Assembly: GCA_965602225.1 (NCBI GenBank)
Contig: CBFCYE010000019.1
Location: 1 to 50,820, forward strand
Length of the DNA: 50,820 nt
Reading direction: 5' to 3'
Source of the DNA: Tenderia sp965602225
GTDB lineage: Bacteria > Pseudomonadota > Gammaproteobacteria > Tenderiales > Tenderiaceae
Shown one piece after another: positions 1 to 8,808 of this stretch. The first letter of the stretch is position 1. Each line of letters starts with the position of its first letter. The position numbers were made by a program, and so were the translations under genes. Under the pieces are notes generated by a model. That model ran no database searches, was not told the DNA's origin, and saw only the letters and a program-made list of their open reading frames with translations.

Positions 1-54
1 CCCGCGACCCCCGGCGTGACAGGCCGGTATTCTAACCAACTGAACTACCGCTCC
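1..54 (-). tRNA. tRNA-Asp (GTC), 3' part outside the window
   Basis: Read on the minus strand, the 5' end is GGAGCGGTAGTTCAGTTGG, the usual acceptor and D-arm start of a bacterial tRNA-Asp. It is followed by the anticodon arm CCGGCCTGTCACGCCGG with anticodon GTC. The gene starts at position 54 and runs off the window in the variable/T-arm region, so about the last 23 bases are not visible. Confidence 0.93.
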
Positions 55-108
55 GGAAAGAGAGCGCATGGTGCCTTAATGACGATAAAAGATCAAGTCT
101 TTGTGCGT

Positions 109-684
109 TTAAAGCAGCGTTAAGATCAAATAATTAGCTGATCCCAGGATGATTAACACCAGCAGAATAAACAGTAGACGTTTGAGTCGGGGGTTTCCCT
201 CAACAGCCTGGCTGACGGCCTCTCTGGTAATTGCTGGGGCAGCTTCTTCTGCGACGACTATTTTTTTCAGATCCATTAAGGTCAGGTTATGGCATTTTTG
301 TACTAGCTGTTCCAGCGAGGTCGTTTCGGTGAGCGTTTCGTTCCCCTGCCAAGCGGTGGCGGTCTGCTGGCCCTGCTTGAGTATATGTTTAATAAAGGGA
401 TACTTTTTGCCTAAGCGCCGGGTGGTATCAATAAGATGCATAGTGCCTCTATCATCCAGGCCGAGTTGTTCGGCAAGCGTTAGTTGCAGTTCCTCATCGT
501 TGCTGGCGAATGTTTTTGCGGCACCAATCAGAAAGGCACAGACAACCGTGGCGCTGGTGGAGCTGCCTTTCAAGCCGTGTTTGGGAAATTGAGCCTGCGG
601 GGTTTGACTGAACTGGTAAAGTTTTTGTTCAGGCACAACCAGGCAGGCATCTTGTTTTGCTGAGCTGTTCTGCTGTTTATCCAT
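109..684 (-). CDS. Hypothetical tail-anchored membrane protein
   Basis: This 191-residue protein belongs to no family I recognise. The body is hydrophilic. The last ~25 residues (LKRLLFILLVLIILGSANYL and following) form one hydrophobic helix preceded by Arg/Lys, so it should be C-terminally anchored with the bulk in the cytoplasm. I chose the ATG at 684 (MDKQQ...); an in-frame TTG at 723 would add 13 residues but has no better ribosome site. It lies between tRNA-Asp and the divergent DUF3025 gene. A plus-strand frame at 149-592 over the same bases is taken as a shadow. Existence is likely; function is unknown. Confidence 0.6.
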   Translation of the reverse strand: MDKQQNSSAKQDACLVVPEQKLYQFSQTPQAQFPKHGLKGSSTSATVVCAFLIGAAKTFASNDEELQLTLAEQLGLDDRGTMHLIDTTRRLGKKYPFIKHILKQGQQTATAWQGNETLTETTSLEQLVQKCHNLTLMDLKKIVVAEEAAPAITREAVSQAVEGNPRLKRLLFILLVLIILGSANYLILTLL

Positions 685-779
685 ATGCAAGTTATAATGC
701 ACCTTCCAATAGCCTCTGATCAAGTCATGGGCTACTTAAATCGAATTGATTATCGCTGTTCAGACAGAGGCAGTTTTTC

Positions 780-1655
780 TTGAGGCATTGTCATCTACTC
801 CCCGGCTGGAATCCGCAGTTTGCATTGGCGTCGCCCATGTATGCACCCCTGCGCCACCTGGCCGAGAACTTTTGTGGTTTTGAACAGTGGCCTGGCCTGC
901 ATGATTACCAGCAATTTCTGAATGCCTGGCCCAGCACCATTAAGACCTTGGCGGGCAAACCGCTAAAGATTGTTGCCCAGGATGGCAAACCCGGTTGTTT
1001 CGACGAGCACTATGCGCCACGCATATTTAAAACCGGCGAACTGCAGACGCGGACGGAAAACTGGCATGACTTCTTTCAGTATCTGACCTGGTTTATGTTT
1101 CCGCAGACCAAGGCTGAGATTAACGCCATTCATTTACCCTTTGCCCAGCAGCGCATAGAAGTGACGCAGCAGCATGGTAGCCGTAGCCCGGTGGAAAATA
1201 TGTTGTCCCTGTTTGATGAAGGTGGCGCAGTGATTGTCTCTTCAGATGTGTCGTTGCTGGAATTGATTCGCGAATTCAAATGGAAAGATCTGTTTTGGCA
1301 GCGTCGTGATGAGTTAGAAGCCAAATTGGCTTGCATTACCTTTGGCCATGCCATGTATGAAAAGGGGCAGGCCCCCTATCTTGGCATGACGGCCAATTGC
1401 ATTTTGATTGAGTCATCGCCGGGGTTTTTCATAAAAGATAACAGCCAGCAGTTGCAATGGCTGGATGAGAAACTGGCAGCAGTGTTTAAGGCGGGTAATG
1501 TGTTGAACAAACCAAAAGACCTGCAACCCTTTCCCATTCTCGGTATGCCGGGTTGGGATAAGGATAATGCTGCTGAGGCCTATTACGACAACACCGATTA
1601 TTTTCGCGCCGGTCGCAAAGGCAATCATCAAGCCGTGTTGGTTGAATGCCAATGA
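780..1655 (+). CDS. DUF3025 domain-containing protein
   Basis: The 291-residue product carries the features of DUF3025 proteins: an N-terminal W-x-P region, the segment WHDFFQYLTWFMFPQTKAEIN, and the later blocks DEGGAVIVSS and ITFGHAMYE. The biochemical role of the family is unknown. The longest start is a TTG at 780 with AGAGG about 9 bases upstream; an ATG at 837 would give a protein 19 residues shorter. The stop overlaps the ATG of the following TrmO gene by four bases (ATGA), so the two are translationally coupled. Confidence 0.8.
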   Translation: MRHCHLLPGWNPQFALASPMYAPLRHLAENFCGFEQWPGLHDYQQFLNAWPSTIKTLAGKPLKIVAQDGKPGCFDEHYAPRIFKTGELQTRTENWHDFFQYLTWFMFPQTKAEINAIHLPFAQQRIEVTQQHGSRSPVENMLSLFDEGGAVIVSSDVSLLELIREFKWKDLFWQRRDELEAKLACITFGHAMYEKGQAPYLGMTANCILIESSPGFFIKDNSQQLQWLDEKLAAVFKAGNVLNKPKDLQPFPILGMPGWDKDNAAEAYYDNTDYFRAGRKGNHQAVLVECQ

Positions 1656-2386
1656 CATTTGAGTTTCAGCCGATTGGTGTTTTGCATTCCTGTTTTAAAC
1701 AGCGCTTTGGTATTCCATCACAGTCACGTCTGGCGACAACGGCGCGTGGCTGGATAGAATTTTATCCGCCCTATGACCGAGAAGAAGCCTTTGCCGGGCT
1801 GGAAGGATTCTCCCATGTCTGGTTGATATTCCAGTTTCATCAGAGCCTGGACAATGAGTTGAACTTTACCGTGCAGCCGCCGCAAAAAGATGGCGCCAAG
1901 TTTGGTCTGTGGGCGACGCGAGCACCGAATCGTCCCAATCAGATTGGTCAATCGTTGGTGGAGCTGGAGCGGATTGAAAACAACAAGGCCAAGGTCAGAC
2001 TGCATCTGAAAGGCATCGATCTGGTTGAGGGCACGCCGATCATCGATATCAAACCTTACCTGCCCTATGTCGATGCCATTCCTGATGCGCGTGGCGGTTT
2101 TGCCCATCAGGCGCCACAGCCGAGATTACAGGTCAGTTTTTCTGATCAGGCCAAGCAGCAATTAACCGCGATTGAAAACAGTTATCCTGATCTGCGGCAG
2201 TTGATCATTGAGGTGCTGCAATATGATCCGCGGCCAATCTATTATCGGAAAAATTCGGATAAAAAAATATTTACTATGCAGTTATATGATCTGACGTTGC
2301 GGTTTGAAATCGTGAATGAAAAGAGTGTCAGTGTCCTCGATCTGGTGTCTGGCGCAGTGGATCAAACAGATACTCAAGGCCGTTGA
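1652..2386 (+). CDS. trmO: tRNA (N6-threonylcarbamoyladenosine(37)-N6)-methyltransferase TrmO
   Basis: TrmO (formerly TsaA/YaeB) methylates the t6A37 base of tRNA-Thr(GGU) using S-adenosylmethionine. The product (244 residues from this start; E. coli about 235) shows the family's opening FEFQPIGVLHSCF, the SAM-binding core FSHVWLIFQFH, ATRAPNRPNQIGQS, and the later DIKPYLPYVD. Two in-frame ATGs exist at 1646 and 1652; the second gives an ATGA overlap with the DUF3025 stop and is preferred. Its last ~58 bases overlap the end of the convergent DUF3820 gene. Confidence 0.93.
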   Translation: MTFEFQPIGVLHSCFKQRFGIPSQSRLATTARGWIEFYPPYDREEAFAGLEGFSHVWLIFQFHQSLDNELNFTVQPPQKDGAKFGLWATRAPNRPNQIGQSLVELERIENNKAKVRLHLKGIDLVEGTPIIDIKPYLPYVDAIPDARGGFAHQAPQPRLQVSFSDQAKQQLTAIENSYPDLRQLIIEVLQYDPRPIYYRKNSDKKIFTMQLYDLTLRFEIVNEKSVSVLDLVSGAVDQTDTQGR

Positions 2387-2585
2387 CCTTGATCTCATGG
2401 ACAATGCGTAGCAGATAACCAAGCTCACCCTTGGGAAAACCCTTGTTGGCAAACCAGATGACATAAGGCTCGGGCAGATCGATCAACAAGTGATTGGCAT
2501 ATTTGCCAAAGGGCATGCGATAAGCTGCCAGCTTTAACATCAGTTTCGGATCACCAAAAGGTAGGTCTGTATTGTCTGTATCCAT
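2328..2585 (-). CDS. DUF3820 family protein
   Basis: An 85-residue protein with the DUF3820 signature MPFGKYANHLLIDLPEPYV followed by WFANKGFPKGELG. This small family was once annotated as a putative quorum-sensing-regulated virulence factor in Pseudomonas; its molecular function is not established. It converges on trmO with a coding overlap of 59 bases (2328-2386). It is divergent from the methyltransferase gene starting at 2628, so the 42-base gap must hold both promoters or ribosome sites. Confidence 0.85.
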   Translation of the reverse strand: MDTDNTDLPFGDPKLMLKLAAYRMPFGKYANHLLIDLPEPYVIWFANKGFPKGELGYLLRIVHEIKVNGLEYLFDPLRQTPDRGH

Positions 2586-2627
2586 GTCGCTACTTTACTG
2601 TGAAGTGAAATATTTTTCGAGTTGTTC

Positions 2628-3818
2628 ATGCATCAAATTGGGTTAAAACATTTTCAGACGCTTGAGCAGCGGCTGCAGGATTATGCCTGGCTGTGGCGGC
2701 CGCAGCCCTATAAACAGGCGCGACCAGAGTGGTGTCAGCAACAGCCACAATTGACGCAGGCACTGTTGCAGCTGAGTGATGCAGAGCTGGCCCACTACGC
2801 CGATGATACGCATTCCTTGCTGCAGTGGTTGGGTCAGTATGTGCCGGGTATAGCGGGTTTGATCGAGCTTACGCAATTGCCGCAGTGCCAATCACAGCCA
2901 TTGCAGTCCGTAGATCCGTTTTTGCATCGCGACATCCCCGGCCGGAAGTGGCAACAGATCGAAGCATTCAGTGCAGCTATTGATCCGGCTGATTTACCGT
3001 TGCTGGAGTGGTGCGGTGGCAAGGGTCATCTAGGCCGCCTGCTGGCCAGAGAGTTCAAACTGCCGGTGCAAACACTTGAGCGCAATGCAGCGCTGTGTGC
3101 AGAGGGGCAACGTCTGTCGCGGCGTGCCAAAGTACAACAGCAGTTTCATGTCGCCGATGTGTTGATGCCTGTGGCAGATAACTTCCTGCCCGGGCATCAT
3201 GCCATCGCCCTGCATGCCTGTGGTGAATTGCATCGCAGCCTGCTGCGCCGCGTGGTTGCGGCACGGGTTGAGGCTGTGAATTTTTCGCCCTGCTGTTATC
3301 ACCTTGGTTGTGATGGCATCTATCAACCGTTTACGACCACGGCGCAGTTACAGTTAGGCCGTGATGACTTGCGTCTGGCGGTGACCGAAACAGTCACCTC
3401 AAAAGGACGAGAGGTGCGCAAGCGTGATCAGGAGATGGCCTGGAAGCTGGGTTTTGCACTGCTGCGTGGCGATGTTATTGCTGATGATAGATATTATTCG
3501 ATTAAGCCGATCAATAAGGCCTGGCTGGCTTTGAGTTATGCCGAGTTTTGTCAGCAATTGGCGCAACGAGAAGGCTTGCAGCTGAAGGCCGGTATTGATT
3601 GGTCAAGGTATGAGGCTGCGGGTTGGCGGCGTCAGCGTGAGGTGATGCTTCTGTCACTGCCGCGGCAATCGGTGCGCCGGGCACTGGAATTATGGTTGGT
3701 GCTGGATATGGTCAATTATCTGCAACAACATGGTTACGACGTTACGTTTGGCACCTTTTGCCAGCGACAGCTGACACCGCGTAATATTCTGATCTCAGCC
3801 CGATTGCAGTCATTTTAG
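2628..3818 (+). CDS. Class I SAM-dependent methyltransferase (Methyltransf_32 type)
   Basis: A 396-residue protein. A Rossmann-type SAM-binding motif (LEWCGGKGHLGRLLA) sits near residue 130, and the block IALHACGELHRSLL plus NFSPCCYH follows. The LHACG/SPCCYH pair marks the Methyltransf_32 group, which includes RNA methyltransferases related to eukaryotic Trm13; the substrate here is not known. The ATG at 2628 is preferred over a TTG at 2622. The ribosome site is weak (CGAG). The haemoglobin gene starts 12 bases downstream and is likely cotranscribed. Confidence 0.82.
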   Translation: MHQIGLKHFQTLEQRLQDYAWLWRPQPYKQARPEWCQQQPQLTQALLQLSDAELAHYADDTHSLLQWLGQYVPGIAGLIELTQLPQCQSQPLQSVDPFLHRDIPGRKWQQIEAFSAAIDPADLPLLEWCGGKGHLGRLLAREFKLPVQTLERNAALCAEGQRLSRRAKVQQQFHVADVLMPVADNFLPGHHAIALHACGELHRSLLRRVVAARVEAVNFSPCCYHLGCDGIYQPFTTTAQLQLGRDDLRLAVTETVTSKGREVRKRDQEMAWKLGFALLRGDVIADDRYYSIKPINKAWLALSYAEFCQQLAQREGLQLKAGIDWSRYEAAGWRRQREVMLLSLPRQSVRRALELWLVLDMVNYLQQHGYDVTFGTFCQRQLTPRNILISARLQSF

Positions 3819-3830
3819 GAGGATTGAACA

Positions 3831-4223
3831 ATGAACCCAGAACAAACACCGTATGTGCTGCTTGGTGGTGAAGCAGCAGTGCGGAAACTGGTGGATCGGT
3901 TTTATGAGCTGATGGACAGTCTGCCACAGGCGCAGCAGATACGGGCCATGCATCCGCATGATCTGTCTGGTTCGGCCGACAAGTTATTTATGTTCCTGTC
4001 CGGTTGGCTGGGTGGGCCACAACTCTATATAGAAGAGTTTGGTCACCCACGTCTGCGCATGCGGCATATGCATGTCCCTGTGGATGAGGCGGCCCGTGAT
4101 GCCTGGATGTTGTGTATGAAAAAGGCCCTGGAAGAAATGAATATTGAAGATGAAATGCTAAAGAAACAGTTATTGCATTCTCTATTTAAGACCGCCGATT
4201 TTATGCGTAATCAAGGCGACTGA
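3831..4223 (+). CDS. Group II truncated haemoglobin
   Basis: A 130-residue globin of the 2/2 (TrHbO) class. Visible family features are FYELMDSLPQAQQIRAMHP, the FLSGWLGGPQLYIEEFGHP block, the proximal-histidine region RLRMRHMHVPV, and the G8 tryptophan in ARDAWMLCM. Such proteins bind O2 and NO and are linked with respiration or NO/peroxide handling; the exact role here is inferred only from the family. A strong AGGAGG lies 8 bases before the ATG. The last 13 bases overlap the convergent membrane protein gene. Confidence 0.92.
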   Translation: MNPEQTPYVLLGGEAAVRKLVDRFYELMDSLPQAQQIRAMHPHDLSGSADKLFMFLSGWLGGPQLYIEEFGHPRLRMRHMHVPVDEAARDAWMLCMKKALEEMNIEDEMLKKQLLHSLFKTADFMRNQGD

Positions 4224-6136
4224 TTGTCGTCTGTTTTTCGCGGGCTCTCTTCGGCTAGTCTTTGTTTGACCACAGTTATCAGCTTAGCCTGAGAGGGCTG
4301 CCATGGCCTGCGTAAATTATCTATGATCGTCGCCTGTTCAATGTAATAGCTGGCCTGCTTGAGCATGGCTACAGAAATATGCAGCTGTGCCAGATCAAGA
4401 GCGGCGTTTACTGTGGGTTCCAGTTCAAATGCCGCATTAAAGGCCGATACCGTCTGTGGCCAGCGTTTTAGTCTGCGATTTATTTCGCCTTTCATTTTAT
4501 AGGCGTTCACCGCCAGCCACGACCAGTGTTCAATGCTGGGATTTTTTAAGATCGCATTGAGTATGCCGTCCATTCCAGCCCATGAAACCTGTTGGCAATA
4601 GCCCCTGGCGATCACTTCATACAGCCTTGATAAGGCGGGAAAAGTCTCGCTGTCTATGTTTGCTGTAGCGGTCGCATTAATAAAGCTTAGATATTCATCT
4701 TTTGTCAGGCGATGGTTGAGGCATGCCATGGCGATATAGAGTGTTTGCACACCAAGTTTATGCGGGTGGTTTTGGTAGTTGGTGGCGGCAACTTCATATG
4801 CTTGTTCTGTCTTGCCTGCTTGAAGCAGGTGATTGTTTAGAAAGGTCTGTCGTCTAATGGATAGCGGTGCTTCATCTACCCATCTCTGTGCCAGTTCTGC
4901 TTCATCGCCCCAAATCGAACTGTAGTGCCATGTGGTTGCCGTCAGAATGATGCCTGTGCCAACTGCGGCAGATATAAAAGCTTTTTGATTTTTGGCCAGT
5001 AAGTGATGCAGATAATAAGATGCCGCAAGGGCCGGGCCAATCAAGGGGATGTAGTTGCGGTGTTCAAAATACATTTCCAGCGGCAGTACTGATGATTCAA
5101 GTAGGTGTGCGCCAAAGAACCAGAGTATGGCGAAGCTTAGAAAGGCCTGTTTATGTCTGAGAACAATTGCGGATAAAAGTGCCGCAGCTACTAGCAGTAT
5201 GGCAAACGCAGTGCTGATGGGATTGAAAAGGCTGGTGGATAATTGAAAGTGGTCATGCTGTATGGCCGGGGTGTTGATTGGCATGATCAGGCTCGACAAA
5301 TAATCGAGCAGCACTCGTGCCTGCGTCAGCAGTCGTTGGTATAAACCAAAATCACGGTTAGCATAATGAGCTTCATGATTTGCAATCACCATCAAAAAGT
5401 AAACGCCGACTATCAATAACGGAATCCCCAGAATCGGGATGGCCCAGTACTTCCAGTGGCTGGGACGGGGCACTGCGTTGAGCAGGGTGGATTCGATAAT
5501 CAGGATTAACAGCGTGACGAGGATGCCGGTCTCTTTGCTTAGAAATGACAATATGCCAACCACGATTACGGCGCTGCTCATTAGAAGGTAACCGAGGCCT
5601 GGATTTTTTAGCGCGATTTTTCTGCTCTGAATGTAGAGCAACAAGGCCGTGATAATAAATAGTGCTGATAGTTCGGTCATGCGCTGGACGATGTACAGCA
5701 CGGTGGATGTCTGGATAGGATGAATCGCCCAGAGCAGTGCGGCAAAAAATGCGATGCTGATGGCCTGATGTCTGGAGCTTTTCAGTAGCCGCATCAGGCT
5801 GTAAAAAAGTCCAAACAGCAGCAAGGCATTGGCGCTGTGGATCAGGATGTTGGTGACTTTAAAGGGATACGGATCAGTAGGCCAGGCGCTACCGTTGAGA
5901 GTGAAGCTCAATCTGGATATGGGACGACCTATAAAAGATTCTTTGCCACTGAGGGCGAATTGCAGCGCTGAATGGACATTGTTGATGCCGCCATTATTGG
6001 CCAGTGTGGCTAGGCTGGCGTGGTCATCAAGAATAAAGCCACCGCTGCTACCGGGCCAAAATACAAATAGACTAATGAGTAGTAAAGAAAATGCGGCAAG
6101 GCTTGCGACAGTGGCAGGTTTAAATTTTTCTAGCAC
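4211..6136 (-). CDS. Multi-pass membrane protein with C-terminal TPR-like region (TMTC/glycosyltransferase-like)
   Basis: A 641-residue protein. An N-terminal membrane helix is followed by FILDDHASLA and FIGRPISRLSFTLN, then about ten hydrophobic helices up to residue ~400. The last ~230 residues are soluble and helical, with TPR-like spacing. This layout matches bacterial relatives of the TMTC/O-mannosyltransferase-like membrane proteins, where an early D-D/E motif in the first periplasmic loop is the likely catalytic site. Substrate and acceptor are unknown. It stands alone and converges on the haemoglobin gene. Confidence 0.7.
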   Translation of the reverse strand: MLEKFKPATVASLAAFSLLLISLFVFWPGSSGGFILDDHASLATLANNGGINNVHSALQFALSGKESFIGRPISRLSFTLNGSAWPTDPYPFKVTNILIHSANALLLFGLFYSLMRLLKSSRHQAISIAFFAALLWAIHPIQTSTVLYIVQRMTELSALFIITALLLYIQSRKIALKNPGLGYLLMSSAVIVVGILSFLSKETGILVTLLILIIESTLLNAVPRPSHWKYWAIPILGIPLLIVGVYFLMVIANHEAHYANRDFGLYQRLLTQARVLLDYLSSLIMPINTPAIQHDHFQLSTSLFNPISTAFAILLVAAALLSAIVLRHKQAFLSFAILWFFGAHLLESSVLPLEMYFEHRNYIPLIGPALAASYYLHHLLAKNQKAFISAAVGTGIILTATTWHYSSIWGDEAELAQRWVDEAPLSIRRQTFLNNHLLQAGKTEQAYEVAATNYQNHPHKLGVQTLYIAMACLNHRLTKDEYLSFINATATANIDSETFPALSRLYEVIARGYCQQVSWAGMDGILNAILKNPSIEHWSWLAVNAYKMKGEINRRLKRWPQTVSAFNAAFELEPTVNAALDLAQLHISVAMLKQASYYIEQATIIDNLRRPWQPSQAKLITVVKQRLAEESPRKTDDNQSP

Positions 6137-6223
6137 GGTAGCTCAAATAATTTTTGTTCGGCAGATAGCCGTGGCTATGTTAGCAGTGTTGTTTTGCCAA
6201 GAACAGCGTGCTGCTATCTGTAA

Positions 6224-6240
6224 TGCGCATAATCAATGCA
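6224..6240 (+). promoter_or_regulatory. Possible NtrC-binding site (distal)
   Basis: TGCGCA-TAATC-AATGCA resembles the NtrC dyad TGCACC-N5-GGTGCA, with 4 of 6 bases matching in each half. Its centre (6232) is 31 bases from the second candidate site, and about -140 from the start predicted for the σ54 promoter at 6345-6361. Called by eye on consensus and position. Confidence 0.35.
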
Positions 6241-6254
6241 TTCATTCCATTTGC

Positions 6255-6271
6255 TGCGCCATGACAGTGCC
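6255..6271 (+). promoter_or_regulatory. Possible NtrC-binding site (proximal)
   Basis: TGCGCC-ATGAC-AGTGCC matches the NtrC dyad TGCACC-N5-GGTGCA at 5 of 6 and 4 of 6 positions. Its centre (6263) falls near -109 relative to the predicted start of the porin promoter. Both position and spacing to the distal site resemble the two high-affinity NtrC sites of E. coli glnAp2. Confidence 0.4.
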
Positions 6272-6344
6272 TGTGGCGTGGTCTTGTTTATTTCAGATTC
6301 TGATCGAATCAGTCAACTATTTGTTTTTCATTGTTTAATTGTGA

Positions 6345-6361
6345 TTGGCACGGTGTGTGCA
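6345..6361 (+). promoter_or_regulatory. σ54 (RpoN) type promoter for the TorF-family porin
   Basis: TTGGCACGGTGTGTGCA carries the -24 GG and -12 GC at the correct 10-base spacing and matches TGGCACG-N4-TTGCA with a single difference (T to G). The start of transcription would be near 6372, giving a leader of about 88 bases before the porin ATG at 6460. Confidence 0.6.
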
Positions 6362-6459
6362 ATTTCCTCTACAGCATAACAATTTGTTGTTAGCTGAATC
6401 GTGACATTGCTGCAATCAAGTGCAGTTGTTTTTGTTTGATTATTAGGGAGATTGTTTTG

Positions 6460-7155
6460 ATGAAACTAAGTAAAAAGATTGTTCCGCTAGCGATTGCTTC
6501 GGCGATGAGTGTTTCAGCGCTGCTGGTTGCCACACCTGCTGTTGCTGAGGTGTCTGCCAATGTTGCTGTCAGTAATATGTATCTCTGGCGTGGTGTGAAT
6601 CTGGCACAGAATGGTGGCACAGTCAGTGGCGGTCTGGATTATGCGCATGCAAGTGGCGCCTATGCCGGTATGTGGACTTCGAGTGAAAGCGGTGGTCATG
6701 AAACAGATCTTTATCTTGGTTTCAGCGGTGAAGCCAGTGGTGTTGGTTATGATATTGGTTACATCGAATATCTCTATCCTGAGGATGGCACTGCACCGAA
6801 AAATGGACTTAGTGATACAGATGTTTCCGAGCTTTATCTGAGTGGTTCCTATGGTCCTGTCACAGTGGGTGCCAACTTTGTCACCGATAGTGATTATGAT
6901 GACGATGCCTACTACACTATTTCAGGTGAGTTTGGTGCGATGACTGCCACCTTTGGTATGTGGGATCTGGATAATGGTACCGCTGGTATTGTCAATTCCT
7001 TTGCCGGCGCGGATGAGTATTCTCACTTGACCCTGGACTATGCCGCTACTGATGAGCTGACATTTTCAGTCAGTGTTGCCTCGCCTGATGTAAGTGACGC
7101 GGTAGAAGAAGATCCTCTGTTTGTGGTCACTTACGCCAAGAGTTTCGATCTTTAA
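6460..7155 (+). CDS. TorF family putative porin
   Basis: A 231-residue outer-membrane protein with a clear signal peptide (MKLSKKIVPLAIASAMSVSA, cleavage near AVAE). The mature start VSANVAVSNMYLWRGVNLAQ is typical of the TIGR02001/TorF porin family, and the rest shows alternating short β-strands rich in Gly, Tyr and Asp. In other gammaproteobacteria this family often lies beside glnK-amtB, which suggests a role in nitrogen-limited uptake; glnK-amtB are not in this window. The ATG at 6460, following AGGGAGA, is preferred over the upstream in-frame start at 6436. The upstream σ54 promoter and NtrC-like sites support nitrogen control. Confidence 0.85.
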   Translation: MKLSKKIVPLAIASAMSVSALLVATPAVAEVSANVAVSNMYLWRGVNLAQNGGTVSGGLDYAHASGAYAGMWTSSESGGHETDLYLGFSGEASGVGYDIGYIEYLYPEDGTAPKNGLSDTDVSELYLSGSYGPVTVGANFVTDSDYDDDAYYTISGEFGAMTATFGMWDLDNGTAGIVNSFAGADEYSHLTLDYAATDELTFSVSVASPDVSDAVEEDPLFVVTYAKSFDL

Positions 7156-7187
7156 TCATCAACGCATGAGAGGATAGTCAAAATAAC

Positions 7188-7219
7188 CGCCCAACCTGTC
7201 ACGGATGACAGATTGGGCG
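7188..7219. terminator. Bidirectional terminator between torF-like porin and selO
   Basis: A hairpin formed by CGCCCAACCTGTCA and TGACAGATTGGGCG (7 + 6 base pairs, one mismatch, CGGA loop). It is T-rich on both sides (TATCTATTATT on plus, TTATTTT on minus). It serves two convergent genes. Confidence 0.75.
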
Positions 7220-7228
7220 TATCTATTA

Positions 7229-8704
7229 TTAAGATGAACAACTGACCGCGATTTGTCCGGCCCATTCGGGTGGTTGGTTGGCGTAGTGTTCAAATTCGGG
7301 CCATTCATCGAATGGTCTTTGCATGACCTGCATCAGGTTTTCTATCTCGCTGTAATCTTTTTGCTGTTCGGCTTTTTCTATCGCTGTCTGCAGCAGATAA
7401 TTGCGCAGCACATATTTGGGATTAGTCCATCGCATTTGAGCCTGACGTTCGGCATCAGGTTTGCCTTGTGCGATCAATAATGCCCGATAGTTTTTCAGCC
7501 AGCCATCAAAACCATCACGGTCTACAAACATATCGCGAAGTCCGGCGTCTAATTCCTGGCTGTTGCTTTTTATATCGCTTAGACGACGAAACAGGCGGGT
7601 AAAATCAACCTGGTTATGCTGCATCTGTTGCAATAATGAATTGAGCAGTTCGCCTGCTTCGGTGCTGCTGGTTTCAAAGCCAAGTTTGTTGGCCATTAAG
7701 CCTTGATAGTGGTGGCGATAACGGCCGCTGTATTTGCTTAGCTCGGCCTTGATTGCCTCTTCGTCGATATGTGGCGTCAATGTTTGGGCCAGGCAGGCCA
7801 GGTTCCACAGGCCGATCTCCGGTTGTTGGTCATAGGCATAACGGCCACTGTGATCAGAGTGATTGCAAATGTGTTGTGGATTATAACCGTCGAGAAAACC
7901 GAACGGGCCGTAGTCAAGGGTTAGGCCGAGGATCGACATGTTGTCCGTATTCATCACCCCATGACAAAAGCCAACGCTTTGCCACTGGGCGATCAGCTTG
8001 GCTGTGCGTTCGATCACGCTGCTTAGCAAAGCCAGGTAAGGATTGTCGCTATCTGATAGCTCAGGGTAGTGATGTTTGATGACATAGTCGAGCAGCTGCT
8101 TTAGGGGTTGATGTTTGTCGCGGTAATAAAAATATTCCAGTGAGCCAAAACGGACGTGGCTGGGGGCCAGGCGGGTGAGGATGGCGCTGGTTTCTATCTG
8201 CTCGCGGTAGACCTTGTCGTCACAGCCAGTGATGCACAGCGCCCGGGTGGTGGCGATGCCGAGCCCAAACATGGCCTCGCTGCCAAGATATTCGCGGACG
8301 GTGGAACGCAATACGGCGCGGCCATCGCCCATGCGCGAGAACGGCGTCATGCCACTGCCCTTGAGTTGGATCTCCCAGCGTTCGCCGTTGCTGTTGGTGG
8401 TCTCGCCAAGCATGATGGCGCGGCCATCCCCCAGTGATGGTACGAATTGGCCAAACTGATGGCCGGCATAACGCATGGCAATATGGGCGGCGTTGTCGAG
8501 TGGCTGGTTGCCACTGAAGATGGCGTTGAATTCGGCTGTTTGATGGCAGTCTGGCGCTAGCCCCAACAACTCGGCCGCCGCCGGGTTGAAGTGGATCAGT
8601 CGGGTGGCATTGAGGGTTGGGCTTGGCTCAACCCTGGCATAAAAGTCTTGCGGCAGGCTGGCAAAGGAGTTGCTAAGCGGTAATGATTTTAGTGTGTATT
8701 TCAT
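7229..8704 (-). CDS. selO: Protein adenylyltransferase SelO (YdiU)
   Basis: SelO is a pseudokinase-fold enzyme that transfers AMP from ATP to protein hydroxyls and takes part in redox stress responses. The 491-residue product shows the family blocks YAGHQFGQFVPSLGDGRAIM, KGSGMTPFSRMGDGRAVLRS, VREYLGSEAM and the FCHGVMNTDNMS segment with the metal/ATP residues. E. coli SelO is ~478 residues. The ATG at 8704 (MKYTLKSLPL) is chosen; the 27-residue upstream extension lacks family similarity. It is divergent from efpL. Confidence 0.95.
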   Translation of the reverse strand: MKYTLKSLPLSNSFASLPQDFYARVEPSPTLNATRLIHFNPAAAELLGLAPDCHQTAEFNAIFSGNQPLDNAAHIAMRYAGHQFGQFVPSLGDGRAIMLGETTNSNGERWEIQLKGSGMTPFSRMGDGRAVLRSTVREYLGSEAMFGLGIATTRALCITGCDDKVYREQIETSAILTRLAPSHVRFGSLEYFYYRDKHQPLKQLLDYVIKHHYPELSDSDNPYLALLSSVIERTAKLIAQWQSVGFCHGVMNTDNMSILGLTLDYGPFGFLDGYNPQHICNHSDHSGRYAYDQQPEIGLWNLACLAQTLTPHIDEEAIKAELSKYSGRYRHHYQGLMANKLGFETSSTEAGELLNSLLQQMQHNQVDFTRLFRRLSDIKSNSQELDAGLRDMFVDRDGFDGWLKNYRALLIAQGKPDAERQAQMRWTNPKYVLRNYLLQTAIEKAEQQKDYSEIENLMQVMQRPFDEWPEFEHYANQPPEWAGQIAVSCSS

Positions 8705-8808
8705 CGAATAACCTAGTATCGCACTCAAGTATTCTAGCCGTTTCCCTGTCCCCTGCCAATAGACAAACAGATATAATGCGCCCATAAATCTGATCAGCAG
8801 GAGTGCGT

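Noticed and set aside
149..592. Plus-strand open frame opposite the tail-anchored protein gene
   Set aside because: No ribosome site; composition (Ser/Cys-rich) is typical of an antisense shadow.
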